Assembly (NCBI GenBank): GCA_039720395.1
Contig: CM077823.1
Coordinates: 13,955,385-14,019,384 of the forward strand
DNA length: 64,000 bases
Reading direction: 5' to 3'
Origin: Liquidambar formosana
Lineage: Eukaryota > Streptophyta > Magnoliopsida > Saxifragales > Altingiaceae
The notes below the pieces were generated by a model. The model was not told where the DNA came from and ran no database searches. It saw only the letters and a list, made by a program, of their open reading frames with translations. The first letter of the stretch is position 1. The number at the start of each line of letters is the position of its first letter. Positions 50,296 through 61,490 of this stretch are shown piece by piece. Both the position numbers and the translations under genes were made by a program.

Positions 50296-50810
50296 CTGAT
50301 TACCCGTTTAGTCGTGTCCCTGTTCTAGTTGTGTCGGGCGATTAGGCGAAACTCATGAATCCGTGTTGCAAAGCTTCACTTTCATACAAGTGAAGACACT
50401 ACTAAAGAGACAACTTCAATCCTTCACTCCGATTTCAGAAGAGGTTTTTCAAAGTTTTGAGCTTATCGTTTTCATCTTCCACCGAGCAGATCGAGATCGA
50501 CGTCGAGTTTTGAGAGTAGATCGTGCTGATCGAGCAGATTGAGCAGATGGAGATGGAGATCGAGATCGAGAACAAGATCGAGAACAAGATTGAGTTTTGG
50601 GTTTTTGGCTGATGGAGAGAAAGAGAGATAGAGAGAGAGAGTGTGTTGAGTCGGTGCGTGAGAACAAGAGGCAAAAGTCAGCAGAGGTTCCCGAAAAATA
50701 ACGTGAAATATGTTTGGCCTTCAAAACGAAGTCGTTTTATATGAAGGGTAAATAACGTCATTTTATCACTGCCGTTAACGCCGTTATTGATTTTCAGTCA
50801 AAGAAAATCC

Positions 50811-50896
50811 TGGGTACTAAATTGACGCTTTTTAAACTTGAGGGTACCAAAGTGAACCACACCCCAAACTTGGGGGTAGTTTTCTGCAATTTACCC
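50811..50896 (-). repeat. MULE right terminal inverted repeat
   Basis: Reverse complement of the left end, ending in CTGCAATTTACCC. Confidence 0.92.
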
Positions 50897-50905
50897 TTTT
50901 TTTTA

Positions 50906-52851
50906 TAAATGAAAAAAAGAAGAAGTACTAATAGCATCAAAGAGTTCCTTAGCCTCAGCTTACTTATATAGGACTCAAAGCATTAAAACTCATGCTTAGA
51001 ATCGGGCCGAGAAATGTGCCACATGCCCCACTAATTTCAAAGGCTGGTACAAGACCTTTCCCCGCCCCTTGATCTGTATCTCTCTTTGCAATTGAAACCC
51101 ATATGCACCCCAAACTCGAAGTGGCTTTCTTCATCTCGACCCATGGATTGTGTTCGTACCTAACTCAAAATGGGTTTCTCTATCTCCTTCTTCATTAATT
51201 TCTCTTTTTTCTTTCTTTTTTCACCGCTATCAGAGAGTTTCAGATCTTTTGTTTCATGAAGAATGGGATGGTGCGGTGGCGAAGCACCATCACAACCCCC
51301 AACATCGCCCCCGCTATCAAGCTCTGTGGGGCTTTCTCTAAATTTTTCTTTGTGTTGGGATGGTGTGGCGGCAAGCACCATAACACTAACATCACTTCCT
51401 CCTTCGAAAGATGACAACGATAAATCAATGACAGAGAGTAGGGGGCACCGTTTGGCAAGACAAAGGCAAATGTGGAAAGAAAATCCCCTAAAAATGTCAC
51501 ATGGCCAACACTTGATTGTTTTTTTTCTATTTGATTTGGAGGAGGGCGCTTAACGGTTTTTTTGGGCGCCGCGGGGGGGGGTGGAGGAGGCGGGGGGTTG
51601 AATTAAAAAATGTGTAAACTTAGGGGGAGCACATTGCAGCTATGTTTTTATTAGGGTGATTTCGTGAAAACAAGTCAAACATTAGGGAGGTTTCGTATAA
51701 TTTACCCTAATATTTATCTATAACCAAATAATAAAATTTTAAAACAAATAAAAACACAATAGAATACTAAACAAATAAAAACACAATATTCAATAAGACA
51801 TTCTCATGTTGAGCTATTAAAAATAAAATAAAAATAAAAACAACATCCAATGTAAGTTAGGCTAATATATATATATTTCTTGAGTTAGTAGTGTTCTCTC
51901 ATGTTGGCAAAACTAGCAATTCAGTGGCCTATGGTTTGACGCAGTTTGTTAGGAAGGTTGATGACTTGTATGGTTGGAAGAGATCCCAACTTGTGGAGGG
52001 ATCAATTCCTTGCATAATTAAAATTATACTTCTGCTAAATAAATTTTATTTGATCATTTTCTTCTTCTTTTTTTAATGATATTCGATTGTTTTCCAATAA
52101 TAGAAAAAATAAGACATTCTTGCTTTGCTAGTTGACATATTTCTTGAAAAATAATCTATCAAACAAAGTTTAAAATTTAACATGATCTTGGTCTCTTTGT
52201 TGGCGTATCTGCTATTTTACAAAGGATGATGATCAGGTAAGCACGTGTTGATATAATTTATATCAACACTCGCATTTGGAGTTGTACCTTGTGCTTTAGT
52301 GGGTTATGGAGTACATTAGACCAATGCAATGGGTACAACCCCGGCCCAATGCATGGTACTGATATAACTTATATCAACACGGGCTGACTTGATCAGAACT
52401 AGTTATACAAATATCTTGATAGACAGTGGCAAGGATGATATTTGCTTCTTTGATGGCGAATTTATTGTGTAAGCTTTTGTGTCTTACCATCATCATCATT
52501 TTAGAAAATAGATACTAAAATTAGGATTAACTCCAGTTCCATTTATATCAACTATAACCTCAAACATTTTTTATTGTCAAAAACACACAAAATTAAAAAT
52601 TAAAAATAAACTCAAGTACTTAAACTATTATGTACACAATGGACCCCAAAAAAAGAAAAACCAAATCATTTCAATAGCCCCTCCCTTTTATTTATTTATT
52701 TGGGTTTAAAGGAGAGCTTTTCAATCTTTTTTTCTTTTTTCTTTTTTTTTTATTGGGTTCAAATGAGAGATCAATGAATATGAAATTCTTGTTAATTGGT
52801 TTGTTCACTGGTGTATAATCAGTTATGTTAGCTTTATAGGATTGCTACCAT
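50906..52851. other. intergenic spacer with transposon debris
   Basis: A G/C-rich patch lies at 51565-51600. A GTATAATTTACCCT word near 51700 resembles an unpaired transposon end. The fragment at 51891 is listed separately. No gene seen. Confidence 0.4.
51891..52050 (+). pseudogene. RNase H-like fragment of a retroelement
   Basis: The frame HVGKTSNSVAYGLTQFVRKV then GWKRSQLVEGSIPCIIKI resembles the C-terminal end of the RNase H domain common in plant LINE-derived sequences (pattern H-N-VAH-LA ... W-E-P--I). It is short and has no partner domains. Confidence 0.5.
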
Positions 52852-53131
52852 TAAGAGCATCTCCAGCAGTGAGTTATAACCTGTGCTATTGCTATATTAT
52901 AGCATTTAGCACAAGTTGGGCTGCTCTAATGGTATGCTAAAAATTTATGCTAAAAATAGCAATAGCTCACCCTTGTGCCAAATATAGCATAAAGGTGAGC
53001 TATTGCTATATTTGCCATGTCAGCTCTCCTTCCTTTTCTCAATAACCAAACACACCAGCGACTGTGAAAAATACAATATTTCTCTTCTTCCATTTCTCTT
53101 CCAAAATTTTCTTAGTAACCAAATAACCTGT

Positions 53132-56100
53132 TGTGGATGCCGGAAATCAACTCAGAGGAATCGAGTTTCTGTTCCATTCTTAAAAGGGTTTTCAAAAAGC
53201 AAAGAGTCGCCATTTTTAGGGTACGAGGAAACCACTAAAAGATTTATTTTATAAAAACAAATTTGACTCCATTAATAGAAAATAGGCAAGTTTTGAACCA
53301 AAAACAAGAATTCGGGGGTTAGATTACGAAATGAGAAGGTTCTGAGCCACAGCCCGTAGGCACCCATTTCGCCCGATAAATCGGTCTCATTTATTGATTG
53401 GGCTTAATTAATTTTAACCATGCAATAACTAAAAATTAAGAAAATTAAAAGATAAAAGCTAAACTAAGTTGGACTTGGACTCAAGTGAGCGGCTTACGTA
53501 CTTTTGACGAATATCAAAGTCCACGTAGTTCAAACAATCATGTTGGGGGGAAGAGTTTCACTCCTCGTAAGACTCTATTAGAATCCAATCCATAGTTAAA
53601 CTCTTTACGTTGAAAATAACTTGCTTTGAAAGAAATAACTTTGGTTTTAAAACTTGTTTGATTTAGGATCAAAACCCTAATATAATCCTATGAATAATAA
53701 AACTCATAGGAGCATGCATCATCATATTAACAACTACATCATAGCAATAGAGTTTATGGATTATACCTGATAGAACTGAGGTAGAGTTTTGTTTGCAACC
53801 TCGGGGTTTTTTTAATCGAAAATCGGGCAGAGTTTCGATGCTTTCAAGCTTTTATGATGGCCTCAGGGGAGAGAGCCGCAAGTCGGATAGAGTTTCTGCA
53901 CCTCTAAGTTCTAGAATGGGTTGTAAGTTAGAGGGTACTAATAGGAATGTACCCCACTAAGTACTGAGCCAAGCTCTTTTTTAGAATGAGTCTCAAGTGA
54001 AGGAATACTAATAGGAATGTTCACCCCACACTCAAGAACTAAAACTCTTTATTTGCTTAGGAAAACTCTACTAAGACTTTATGAAGAATGAAGGAAGGAA
54101 GGACCCCTATTTATAGTGAGAAGTGGGTGGAATGAATTGCTAAGATTAGATCTAACTAGAGATGATCCAAAAGCTCTAAATCACTGTTAATAGCTTGTTC
54201 CTATATCAAACACTTCAAAAATTGGAAGAAATTTGTATTTTAGCAAAAAAATGAGTCTAAAGAGGTCAAACTAGGGTAAAACTCCATCAAATGCCAACTG
54301 GGCACCCTTGGTGCCCGTTTGGCCTTCCTTAGTGGCCAAACGGCTACCAGTAGCCTTTTGGTGCATTTTGGCCTTCTTTTGTGCATTCTTATCCCTTTAT
54401 GCTATGTATTTGGTCCATTTTAAGTCAAAATTCATTGATTTTGGATTTAAAACGACCATGGCTCAATTCTCTACTTAAAATTTGATTGAAACACTCCTAA
54501 TTGAGCCATACTTGGTCAATTAATCAAGGGTTAAGCCCATATGGCTCATAGAGATCAATTGAGGTTCACCGGGGCAACATTAGGGTTTGAATCCTAATGG
54601 AGTCCTAATTGCAATCTGTAATACCCCGCATTTTTAGAGATTTATATAATTAATTAAATTTTAGTACTGTGGATTAAAGTTGATTCTTGTGATAGAATTT
54701 GGATAGGAAAAGAAAACTAGAAATAACCAAATTATATGGATTGAAAATCCATTTGCACGGGACTCTCATTCCTACTATTGTATGTCTCCTTGTATCTATA
54801 TATATACAAACCATTGTACGCATAATTATTAGTATGTTGAGAAAGATGATGAATGAGAAGAAAAAGCTGAGAACAAAAGAGATTTTTATTTATGAGGTGC
54901 CAAACATCAAAAGAGTTTAGGAGTTAAGGGTGAATTTTGTGAGTTTCTTTGCATTTTGAGAGTTTAAGATTTTGGATATATGATAAATATTGGGTCCAGA
55001 TTGAATATTCAAAGGACCAAAAGCTATTTTCATTCGGGTTGTTGAAGGACAAATTTGAAGTCAGTGGGAGTATGACATGCCACTTTCTTTTTCTGAAATA
55101 AATGATTTTAATCGTATTATGCAATCAATTTTTGTATCAATCCGAAAATGTATTCCATAAGCCAAGTAAAATATATTTATTCATTACTTTGTTTTGAACG
55201 ATTCTCTGATTTAAATGACGTACTAATTTATGAAAGTATGTTTAGTTAATGTCTCTGATTTGATCATTGAATTTTAAATGTATTTAGAGCTCTAGTTTGG
55301 CTGTCTAATGTCTAAACCTGGTCAGTAAGGGTTAAGTTATTGGCCTTTAGTTCCTTTTGGTTCCAATGCTCTGCCCCAATCAGTAGGGGATAATACTAAT
55401 CTTTGGTACCAATGCTTTATTTAAGTCTCTTATTGATAGGAGCACCGTTTGGACCTTCGGGTCAATTTGTCTGAGTAATTTGTATGGTTAGCCAAAGTTC
55501 AAATATAATTATTTTGTTATGATATGAAATTATGAAAATTAGTTTTCGATCTATTCTCTTATGTGAATTTCTGAAGTATCTGAATAATGGTTTTAATGGA
55601 TTCTGAATATTTTATTGATAAATATTTAGAATATAAATTTATTGAAAATCATGTGATTTGTATAAACTGATTTTCTGAAAATATATTCATGTGGTTGGCT
55701 TGGCTTATTCTCGTGTATGTTATGCTTACCCTTACAATTATTTTTCAGGTCAATGACCAGTGAACAGATAGTTAACATGATGTGTTTGGGGTTTCAAACA
55801 ATGTGATCAACTTAGGCTTTATTTAGAGGATTTATTTATTTATATACTTTGGTGTTGGATGACTATTAGCGTTGTGATTTAATCTAATTTTTGGAGTTAC
55901 TCTATAGATAATCGAAAGAGTCTGAATGGTTTTATTTTTAAAATTTGGATTTGAGTTCGCACCCTTAGATTTGTTTATTTCGAGTTTGGAGTGTGACACA
56001 ATCGAACTCTTCCAAAAATGATTCCAAGCATTAATACACCTTAATTAATGAAACATTAATTTGACTTAATTGGAACAAATTAAGAAGCAATTATAAGAAG

Positions 56101-56475
56101 GACCGATGAACGGAGTCAAGCCGAGCCTACTTTGGACTATCCTTAAACAAATCATCTTCAAACTTAACCAAACTTTAAACCAAGCCTACAAATGACATCC
56201 TAAGATCATTAGGATCTTGGGATGAATTTGGTGAGAATTGGATATTAAATAAGAATTATGCAAGTGAAATGACATAAATGCCTTCCAAGTTGCAAAAATT
56301 CTTATTAGCTATAAAGACTTAACCAAATTGAACCTTGGAAGATACCATGGATTCTTAAGGGTGTCTAGAGTCTAAGTAAAAAGATTTGGTGCCAAAATGA
56401 TGCAATTCTCTACATGTGATAATGCTCCTAAGGTGGAAAGGTCAAATGTTGGGGGATGAAAATGGGGTGTCCACA
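53132..56475. mobile_element. solo LTR nested in the TIR element
   Basis: It starts TGTGGATGCCGGAAATC and ends GGGGTGTCCACA, with a 6 bp inverted terminal match (TGTGGA/TCCACA). Flanks are CCTGT and CCCGT, a 4 of 5 match to a target duplication. It is itself interrupted by the element at 54617-55998, so its own length is about 1.96 kb. No coding region. Confidence 0.65.
54612..56003. mobile_element. solo LTR, innermost of the nest
   Basis: A 1,382 bp element (54617-55998) starts TGTAATACCCCGC and ends GGAGTGTGACA. It is flanked by a perfect 5 bp duplication CAATC (54612-54616, 55999-56003). The ends are typical of plant Gypsy LTRs. It contains no second LTR or coding region. Confidence 0.85.
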
Positions 56476-56848
56476 CCCGTAAATAAATACAATATTTTCA
56501 AAAATAATATTGAAATCTTATATATATATTTTTAAAAATACCATGATAAACTTGTTTAATATTGAAATCTTAAATATAATATTTTCAAAAATAATATTGA
56601 AATCTTAAATACAATATTTTCATAGCTTTAGTTCTTTAAATTTTTGTGGCTGGAACAATGGAGGTTAGAAGATAATAGTTGGTAGTTTATAAAAAATGGA
56701 GGGAATGGAGGTTGTGGCAAAAAATAGCACACTATGTCGTTTGCATCGTTGGAGCATCTTGTGCCAAATTATAGCATTTGGCATTGTAACATGTGCTAAA
56801 ATAGCAATAACATAGATAATTTAACTCACATCACTGGAGATGTTTTAA

Positions 56849-57415
56849 AAGATGGGGCCCATATGGGGAGAAATAAGGAAGAAGGCTCAGTGTGTGAAAG
56901 TGGATTGAGGAGATGTGTAATAAGGGTAAATAAGGCATTATGGGATTATTTGAGTTTTTTTAAGTAAAAATAACTCAAAAGTTAATAAAAACATTAAGGG
57001 TCTATTTGGATGAGCTTTTTGGCCATCTAAAATCACTTATATAGTTAAAAATCACTTTTTGGGCATATTTGGATGATTTGCCCATAAGTGTTTATGTGTT
57101 GTAAAAGTGATTTTAATAGAAACAAGGTCTTCTTAACTTTAGCATAAAAGTTGTGCGGGAATAAGATAACTTTTTAATGGAACTTTTGGTAATGACGAGC
57201 ATGCCCTCCATGTTATAACGTGTGAAAACAAACAAAAACTACAGAAACTGCAACTAACCCAAATAGGGCCTAAGAGAGCTATAATGAAACCAAGAAGGCT
57301 ATAGAAATAGCCCCTCCCAAATTGTATATATATACACTTTTTATTTTTAGTTTTGATGGGTAATCATGATTTATTTTTATATATTTTTATTAACTCTTAA
57401 TGTGTGATACTAATG
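56849..57415. other. spacer with a possible small hAT-like MITE
   Basis: Between about 57000 and 57272 the ends GGGTCTATTTGGAT and (reverse) GGCCCTATTTGGGTT form a short inverted repeat around AAAAATCACTT-type sequence. A target duplication is not clear. The rest is AT-rich. Confidence 0.35.
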
Positions 57416-57670
57416 ATTTAAAGGAGTTTGGATTCAGTGCCTAGCTTAAAAAGTTCAATACGGTGCCAATGTGATGTCAGTAGTTCATCTCAGATTTGGA
57501 CAGTTAAGATTAAAAATGAGAAAGATGCCCATAAGGGTATTTCGATAATTTCATCAATTTTTTTTTATATTTTAATCTCAACTGTCCAAATCCGAAGTGG
57601 ATGATCGAAATCACCTCGACACCGTACTAAAATTTTTAAGCTTAGCACTCAATCCGAGTCTAATTTAAAG
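57416..57670. mobile_element. fold-back MITE with 8 bp target duplication
   Basis: A 239 bp element (57424-57662) is almost entirely two inverted arms of about 85-90 bp. Shared words are GGATTCAGTGC/GGATTGAGTGC, AGCTTAAAAA, TACGGTG and GATTTGGACAGTT. The arms are separated by an AT-rich loop. The direct repeat ATTTAAAG flanks it (57416-57423, 57663-57670). It lies about 420 bp upstream of the PYM start. Confidence 0.8.
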
Positions 57671-57841
57671 ACTAAAATATAACAAGATTTTATGTTAACA
57701 ATTTTATAAAAATAAAATACGGAGTATTTTATGTTGATATTTTTTAAAAATAAAATTTTCGTAAAAATATTCAGGGGCACATATGCGATTGTAGTTTGTT
57801 AAACATTGTCGACTACGTAATAATAGGTTCATGATCGATCA

Positions 57842-57900
57842 AATATGCAATTATTACTATTACTATTATTATTATTATTATTATTATTACTCCTATTATT
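57842..57900. repeat. (ATT)n microsatellite
   Basis: Imperfect TTA/ATT trinucleotide run in the PYM upstream region. Confidence 0.9.
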
Positions 57901-58090
57901 TTCTGGGTAAACCTCACCAAAATAATTCTCTTCCCTCACTCACTCTCTCACACACATCAATCAGTTCAATCACAAATGCTTTCCTCTTCGAAACGATCTC
58001 CCTTGGCTGATTGATTATATCTCCCTTACTCTCTATCTAATTTCCCTCCCTATTAGTTCTCTCTATCTGAGAGTTTTGAGGCTTCAAATC

Positions 58091-58297
58091 ATGGCTACCA
58101 GTAATGGAGAAGGAGGATTAGGAACAGGAGACGAACCACTGAAGCAATTAGCTGAGCTGAGTAAAACCCTAAAAGAAGGAGAGAGAATTCTTGGACCAAC
58201 GATGCGACCCGATGGTACCCTCCGAAAGCCCATTCGGATTAGGGCTGGTTATGTCCCTCAAGACGAAGTCGCCATTTACCAATCCAAAGGTGCTCTG
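58091..58297 (+). CDS. PYM: PYM exon 1
   Basis: It runs from the ATG to donor GCTCTG|GTATGT. Reading on into the intron gives a longer spurious frame. Confidence 0.92.
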
Positions 58298-59262
58298 GTA
58301 TGTACCCATACCCTTGTTTGGTTGCCGAGAATATTTAGCAAAAGAAAGAAAAGAAACCTTTCTCCTTTTTTTTTTTCGTTTTTCTTTTTTCCTGATAAAT
58401 GGAAAAGAGAGAACCAACTTGTTGAATTTATGGCTTTCCTCGACTTTACAATAGAAAAGAAAAGAGCCTTATTCATGAAAATAAGCAGACACAATAGGAG
58501 AGCTCCACAGAATATTACCACCCCCCCCCAAAAAAAAAAAAAAGGGGAAAAAGAAAGAAAAGAAAGAGATTACTTTTCAAATATTCGTTTCAACTGAACC
58601 AACTCATTGAATTAGACTCAGTTGGGGTCCTAAATAATGAACATTTTAAGATTCAAAATTGTATATTCTTATGGCTTTCCCTGATTTTCTCGGCAGCCAA
58701 ATGGGTCGTTAGGGTTTTTTGTTGATTGATGGATCACTATATATATGTATACTTACTAGTGTTTTTTACATTGCCCCTGTTTGGTTGTGAGGAAACTGAG
58801 GAAAAGCAAAGAAAATGTAATGTAAAACGTAACGTTTTATGCTAACTTTCTTTCCAAAAAGGATAAGAACTCATTTCAACTGAGCCAAATGGTTAAGTTA
58901 TCTTAAATGAGTGGAGGTTTAGTTTTCATGTCCCAGATAAACGAGAATCCAAATTCTTTTTTTTTTTTTTTCATTTTTTAAATTCTTTTTTCTTTTCCTA
59001 CAAATTCACAGCAACCAAACAGAGAATTAGAGTGTTTTCTTGGGTGATTTTTGTTGTCTTGATTGATGAATGAATAGAAGTGGGGCTTGTTTGCAGAATG
59101 CTGATGATGTTTGGTACTTTGTTTTGTTGTCTTTGTTTGATGCAGTGGAAGAAGGAGATGGCATCTCAGGAACTACCACCCGGTTATGATCCGGTTTTGG
59201 ATGCAAAACCTAAGACTAAGTCGGTTAAGAGAAATGAGAGGAAGAAGGAAAAGCGGCTACAG
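58091..59262 (+). CDS. PYM: PYM, partner of Y14-Mago (first two coding exons)
   Basis: Exon 1 (58091-58297) and exon 2 (59146-59262) are both phase 0 and total 108 codons. PYM removes the exon-junction complex from spliced mRNA in the cytoplasm by binding the Mago-Y14 pair. The N-terminal Mago-binding signature is clear: [20 protein letters not shown], then [14 protein letters not shown] and LPPGYDP. A basic tract ([15 protein letters not shown]) closes exon 2. The start ATG follows a CT-rich leader and begins MATSNGEG. Plant PYM has about 200 residues, so roughly half is missing. The intron after 59262 (GTATCT donor) runs to or past the window end and is filled with retroelement relics. No further exon was found before 64,000. 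Confidence 0.92.
59146..59262 (+). CDS. PYM: PYM exon 2
   Basis: It runs from acceptor TTTGATGCAG to donor CTACAG|GTATCT and encodes [16 protein letters not shown] and the basic tract. Confidence 0.92.
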
Positions 59263-59344
59263 GTATCTATGGGATTTATTTTTACTTTTTTTTTTATTTT
59301 TTATTTCATGCATGAAATAAATTTATATATATATATATGAAGAG

Positions 59345-61490
59345 TAGGAAAAGGGCCAAAGGACTCTTGTACATGCCCTCTACAAAGAAACCAATAAAAT
59401 CAAAACACAAAAAACAGTTAACGAAGTACACCTCAATGATTCAAGAAAACTAAGGCAAGTCACCTGGGTTCCTAAGGCATTCAGGCCTTTCCATGCAATA
59501 CTAGCTAGGTTAAGTATTAATTCCTCCAAAGAGAGCCCAACCTCGTAAAAAATTATTCTATTCCTTTCCTTTGAAAGCATCCAAAAGATAGTATGATGCT
59601 TTGTCTCTCAAACTGATGAAGGAAATAAAAAATTCGAGAGTTCCCGAGCCAATCTACGATAAAGAAGAAGGTGATCTACAATCTCAGCCACTTCTTTACA
59701 CAAAAAACACCAGCTTGCCAACACAAAATTCCTCATAATAAGATGATCAAGAGCCAAACATTTATCCCATATCACTCTATCACTGTTAAATTTAAAGACC
59801 AATTTTGAAGGAACTGTTCAAATCAAATCTTTAAAAATGGGAATCCTGACCCTGACTCGTAAACAACATCGAAATACTACTTTATCGAAAAAACTCAACT
59901 AGCCCCACTTTTGCACAGCATGATATTCTTCAATGCCTTGAACCATGTGTACCAAATAAAATTTTTCAGAAAACGCTATCACGACTTCTAACTCCTAATC
60001 ATGGAAATTCTTAACAAAAGAAATAATCCATTGCATCACATCATCCACTGAGCAAATGCAATAAAAAACCCATGCATCTCTGTGAACCACAATCTCAAAA
60101 AGATCCTGGACTGCCTCCTTTGACGCCACCTCCCCTCACACTACACATAATTTTAAAATCTACTTTGCTTATCATCACCCACTTTGAACCTCGTTTCTTT
60201 CACAGAGTAGTAAAGACCCCCCAAGGTTTACCCGATAACTTCCACGAACCCCATTTTCCCACCACTCCCCTTCTACGCTATTATTTTTATACTTCATTGC
60301 CCTTCTCTATAAAGTCCACTGCAAATCTCCAAAGCCATTTGTCTGAAAGGAATTGGTTCACCAAAGTTAATGGTATAATTCTTAAAACCCCAGCCTCTTT
60401 TGTAGAGCAAACCATATGCTAATTTAAAAGGTGAAGCTTGAACTCTTTGCCCATGCCTGCCCAAAGAAAGTCCATTTTCATTTTTTCAACCTCTTAGCAA
60501 TTGAAATCAAGATTTTGAAAAGAGACATAAAGTAGGTTGGTAGGCTTGCTAAGGTGCTATGTATCAATGGAAGTTTACCCCCCTTTAACGTGATACAATA
60601 TCTTCCAAACACTTAATATTTTCTCAAACCTCTCCACCAAATTAACTTTATAAGAAGCTCTCAAAGGTAACTCAAGTAGGACTGTAGGAGGTATGAGGTG
60701 GGAAGGCACCCCATCCTACAACCAAAGTTCGAGACCAAGGTTACCATACCAACTCCTTGACTCTCCAGAAGTAATCTTCAATCTATCAAACACTTCAAAT
60801 TAATCTCCAATCCCTGAACAGCCTGAAAACAAAGAAACATGCATCTCAACACGAAAGTTGATTCCATGTTGGGCTATGGCATCATCTGCATGAAATGAGT
60901 GGGGAATAAACCCCATCTCACCTCCTTCCCCATCACTGCAAGACCCTTTATAAAATTAGCATCAATAGAATTTTAAAGTAGCTTGCTAAACACTTCCATG
61001 ACAATAATGAAAAACAAAGGAGACAAGTGGTCGCCTTATTTAAGACCCTAAAGCTTCTGGAAAAAATAAAATAAAAAATAAAAAAATAAATCCATGAGGC
61101 TCCCATAAGTTAACATGGAAAATATTTCATAGAAATAAAAATTTCGATCCCATTTCCCTTCGAAACCCATCAAGTGGAGAAGAAATTTCCAAATTACATA
61201 ATTATGGCTTTTTTCCACATCCAAATGAAAATAAGACTAGGATATCCACTCGTAAGTCTTAAATCAATACATCCAATTGCAATGAGCACCACATCCAAAA
61301 TTTGCCTTTTGCTAACAAAAGGCTTTTACTAGGAAACACCACATTACCCACCACCTTATTTAATCTTATTGCAAAACTATACACACTTCTTTCTAGGATT
61401 ATCATGAGAAAATCCCTAACACGAATCGCTTCACATTTCTTTGGAACCAAAGAGATAAACAAAGATTTTAAGATTTTCACAGGGGCTATG
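59345..61490 (-). mobile_element. decayed LINE in PYM intron 2 (antisense)
   Basis: Reading the - strand from about 61,480 downward gives the order of a plant L1-type reverse transcriptase. It runs from SLVPKKCEAIRVRDF and LDVEKSHNYVIW with FLLHLMGF, through FHYCHG- and FHADDA-type blocks, to a zinc-binding region (SWCFLCKEVAEIVDHLLLY, 59608-59802). Last comes a C-terminal block (KERNRIIFYEVGLSLEELI, 59380-59580). Frames change often and stops are common. The 5' part, including the endonuclease, is absent. Confidence 0.8.

Larger units (their letters stand above)
45687..50905 (-). mobile_element. complete Mutator-like element (MULE)
   Basis: The element spans 45696-50896 (5,201 bp). Its ends are inverted repeats of about 86 bp starting GGGTAAATTGCAGAAAACTA, with the first 78 bases identical and only one or two mismatches beyond. 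It is flanked by a perfect 9 bp target duplication, TTTTTTTTA (45687-45695, 50897-50905), the size typical of Mutator. It carries one - strand transposase gene with no visible stop or shift, plus a tandem repeat block near the left end. Everything needed for autonomous movement seems present. Because the duplication is a T run, its exactness is weaker evidence than usual. Confidence 0.92.
52852..56848. mobile_element. TIR element (PIF/Harbinger-like) split by nested LTRs
   Basis: Ends at 52855 (GAGCATCTCCAGCAGTGAG) and 56845 (reverse GGAGATGTTT) form inverted repeats of about 80-90 bp. They share GCTATTGCTAT and TATAGCATTT words. A 3 bp TAA duplication flanks the element (52852-52854, 56846-56848). 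Without the nested insertion the element is only about 650 bp, so it was a non-coding MITE. The TAA target suggests PIF/Harbinger, an inference. Confidence 0.7.

Noticed and set aside
50449..50724. SR-rich (RSRSRSPSPS) - strand frame resembling a splicing factor
   Set aside because: It is produced by a GATCGAGATCGA-type simple repeat in the MULE leader. It has no other domain and no splice context.
58276..58597. Open frames running from PYM exon 1 into the intron and on the opposite strand
   Set aside because: They cross the splice donor and consist of A/T-rich intron sequence, whereas conserved PYM sequence resumes at 59146.
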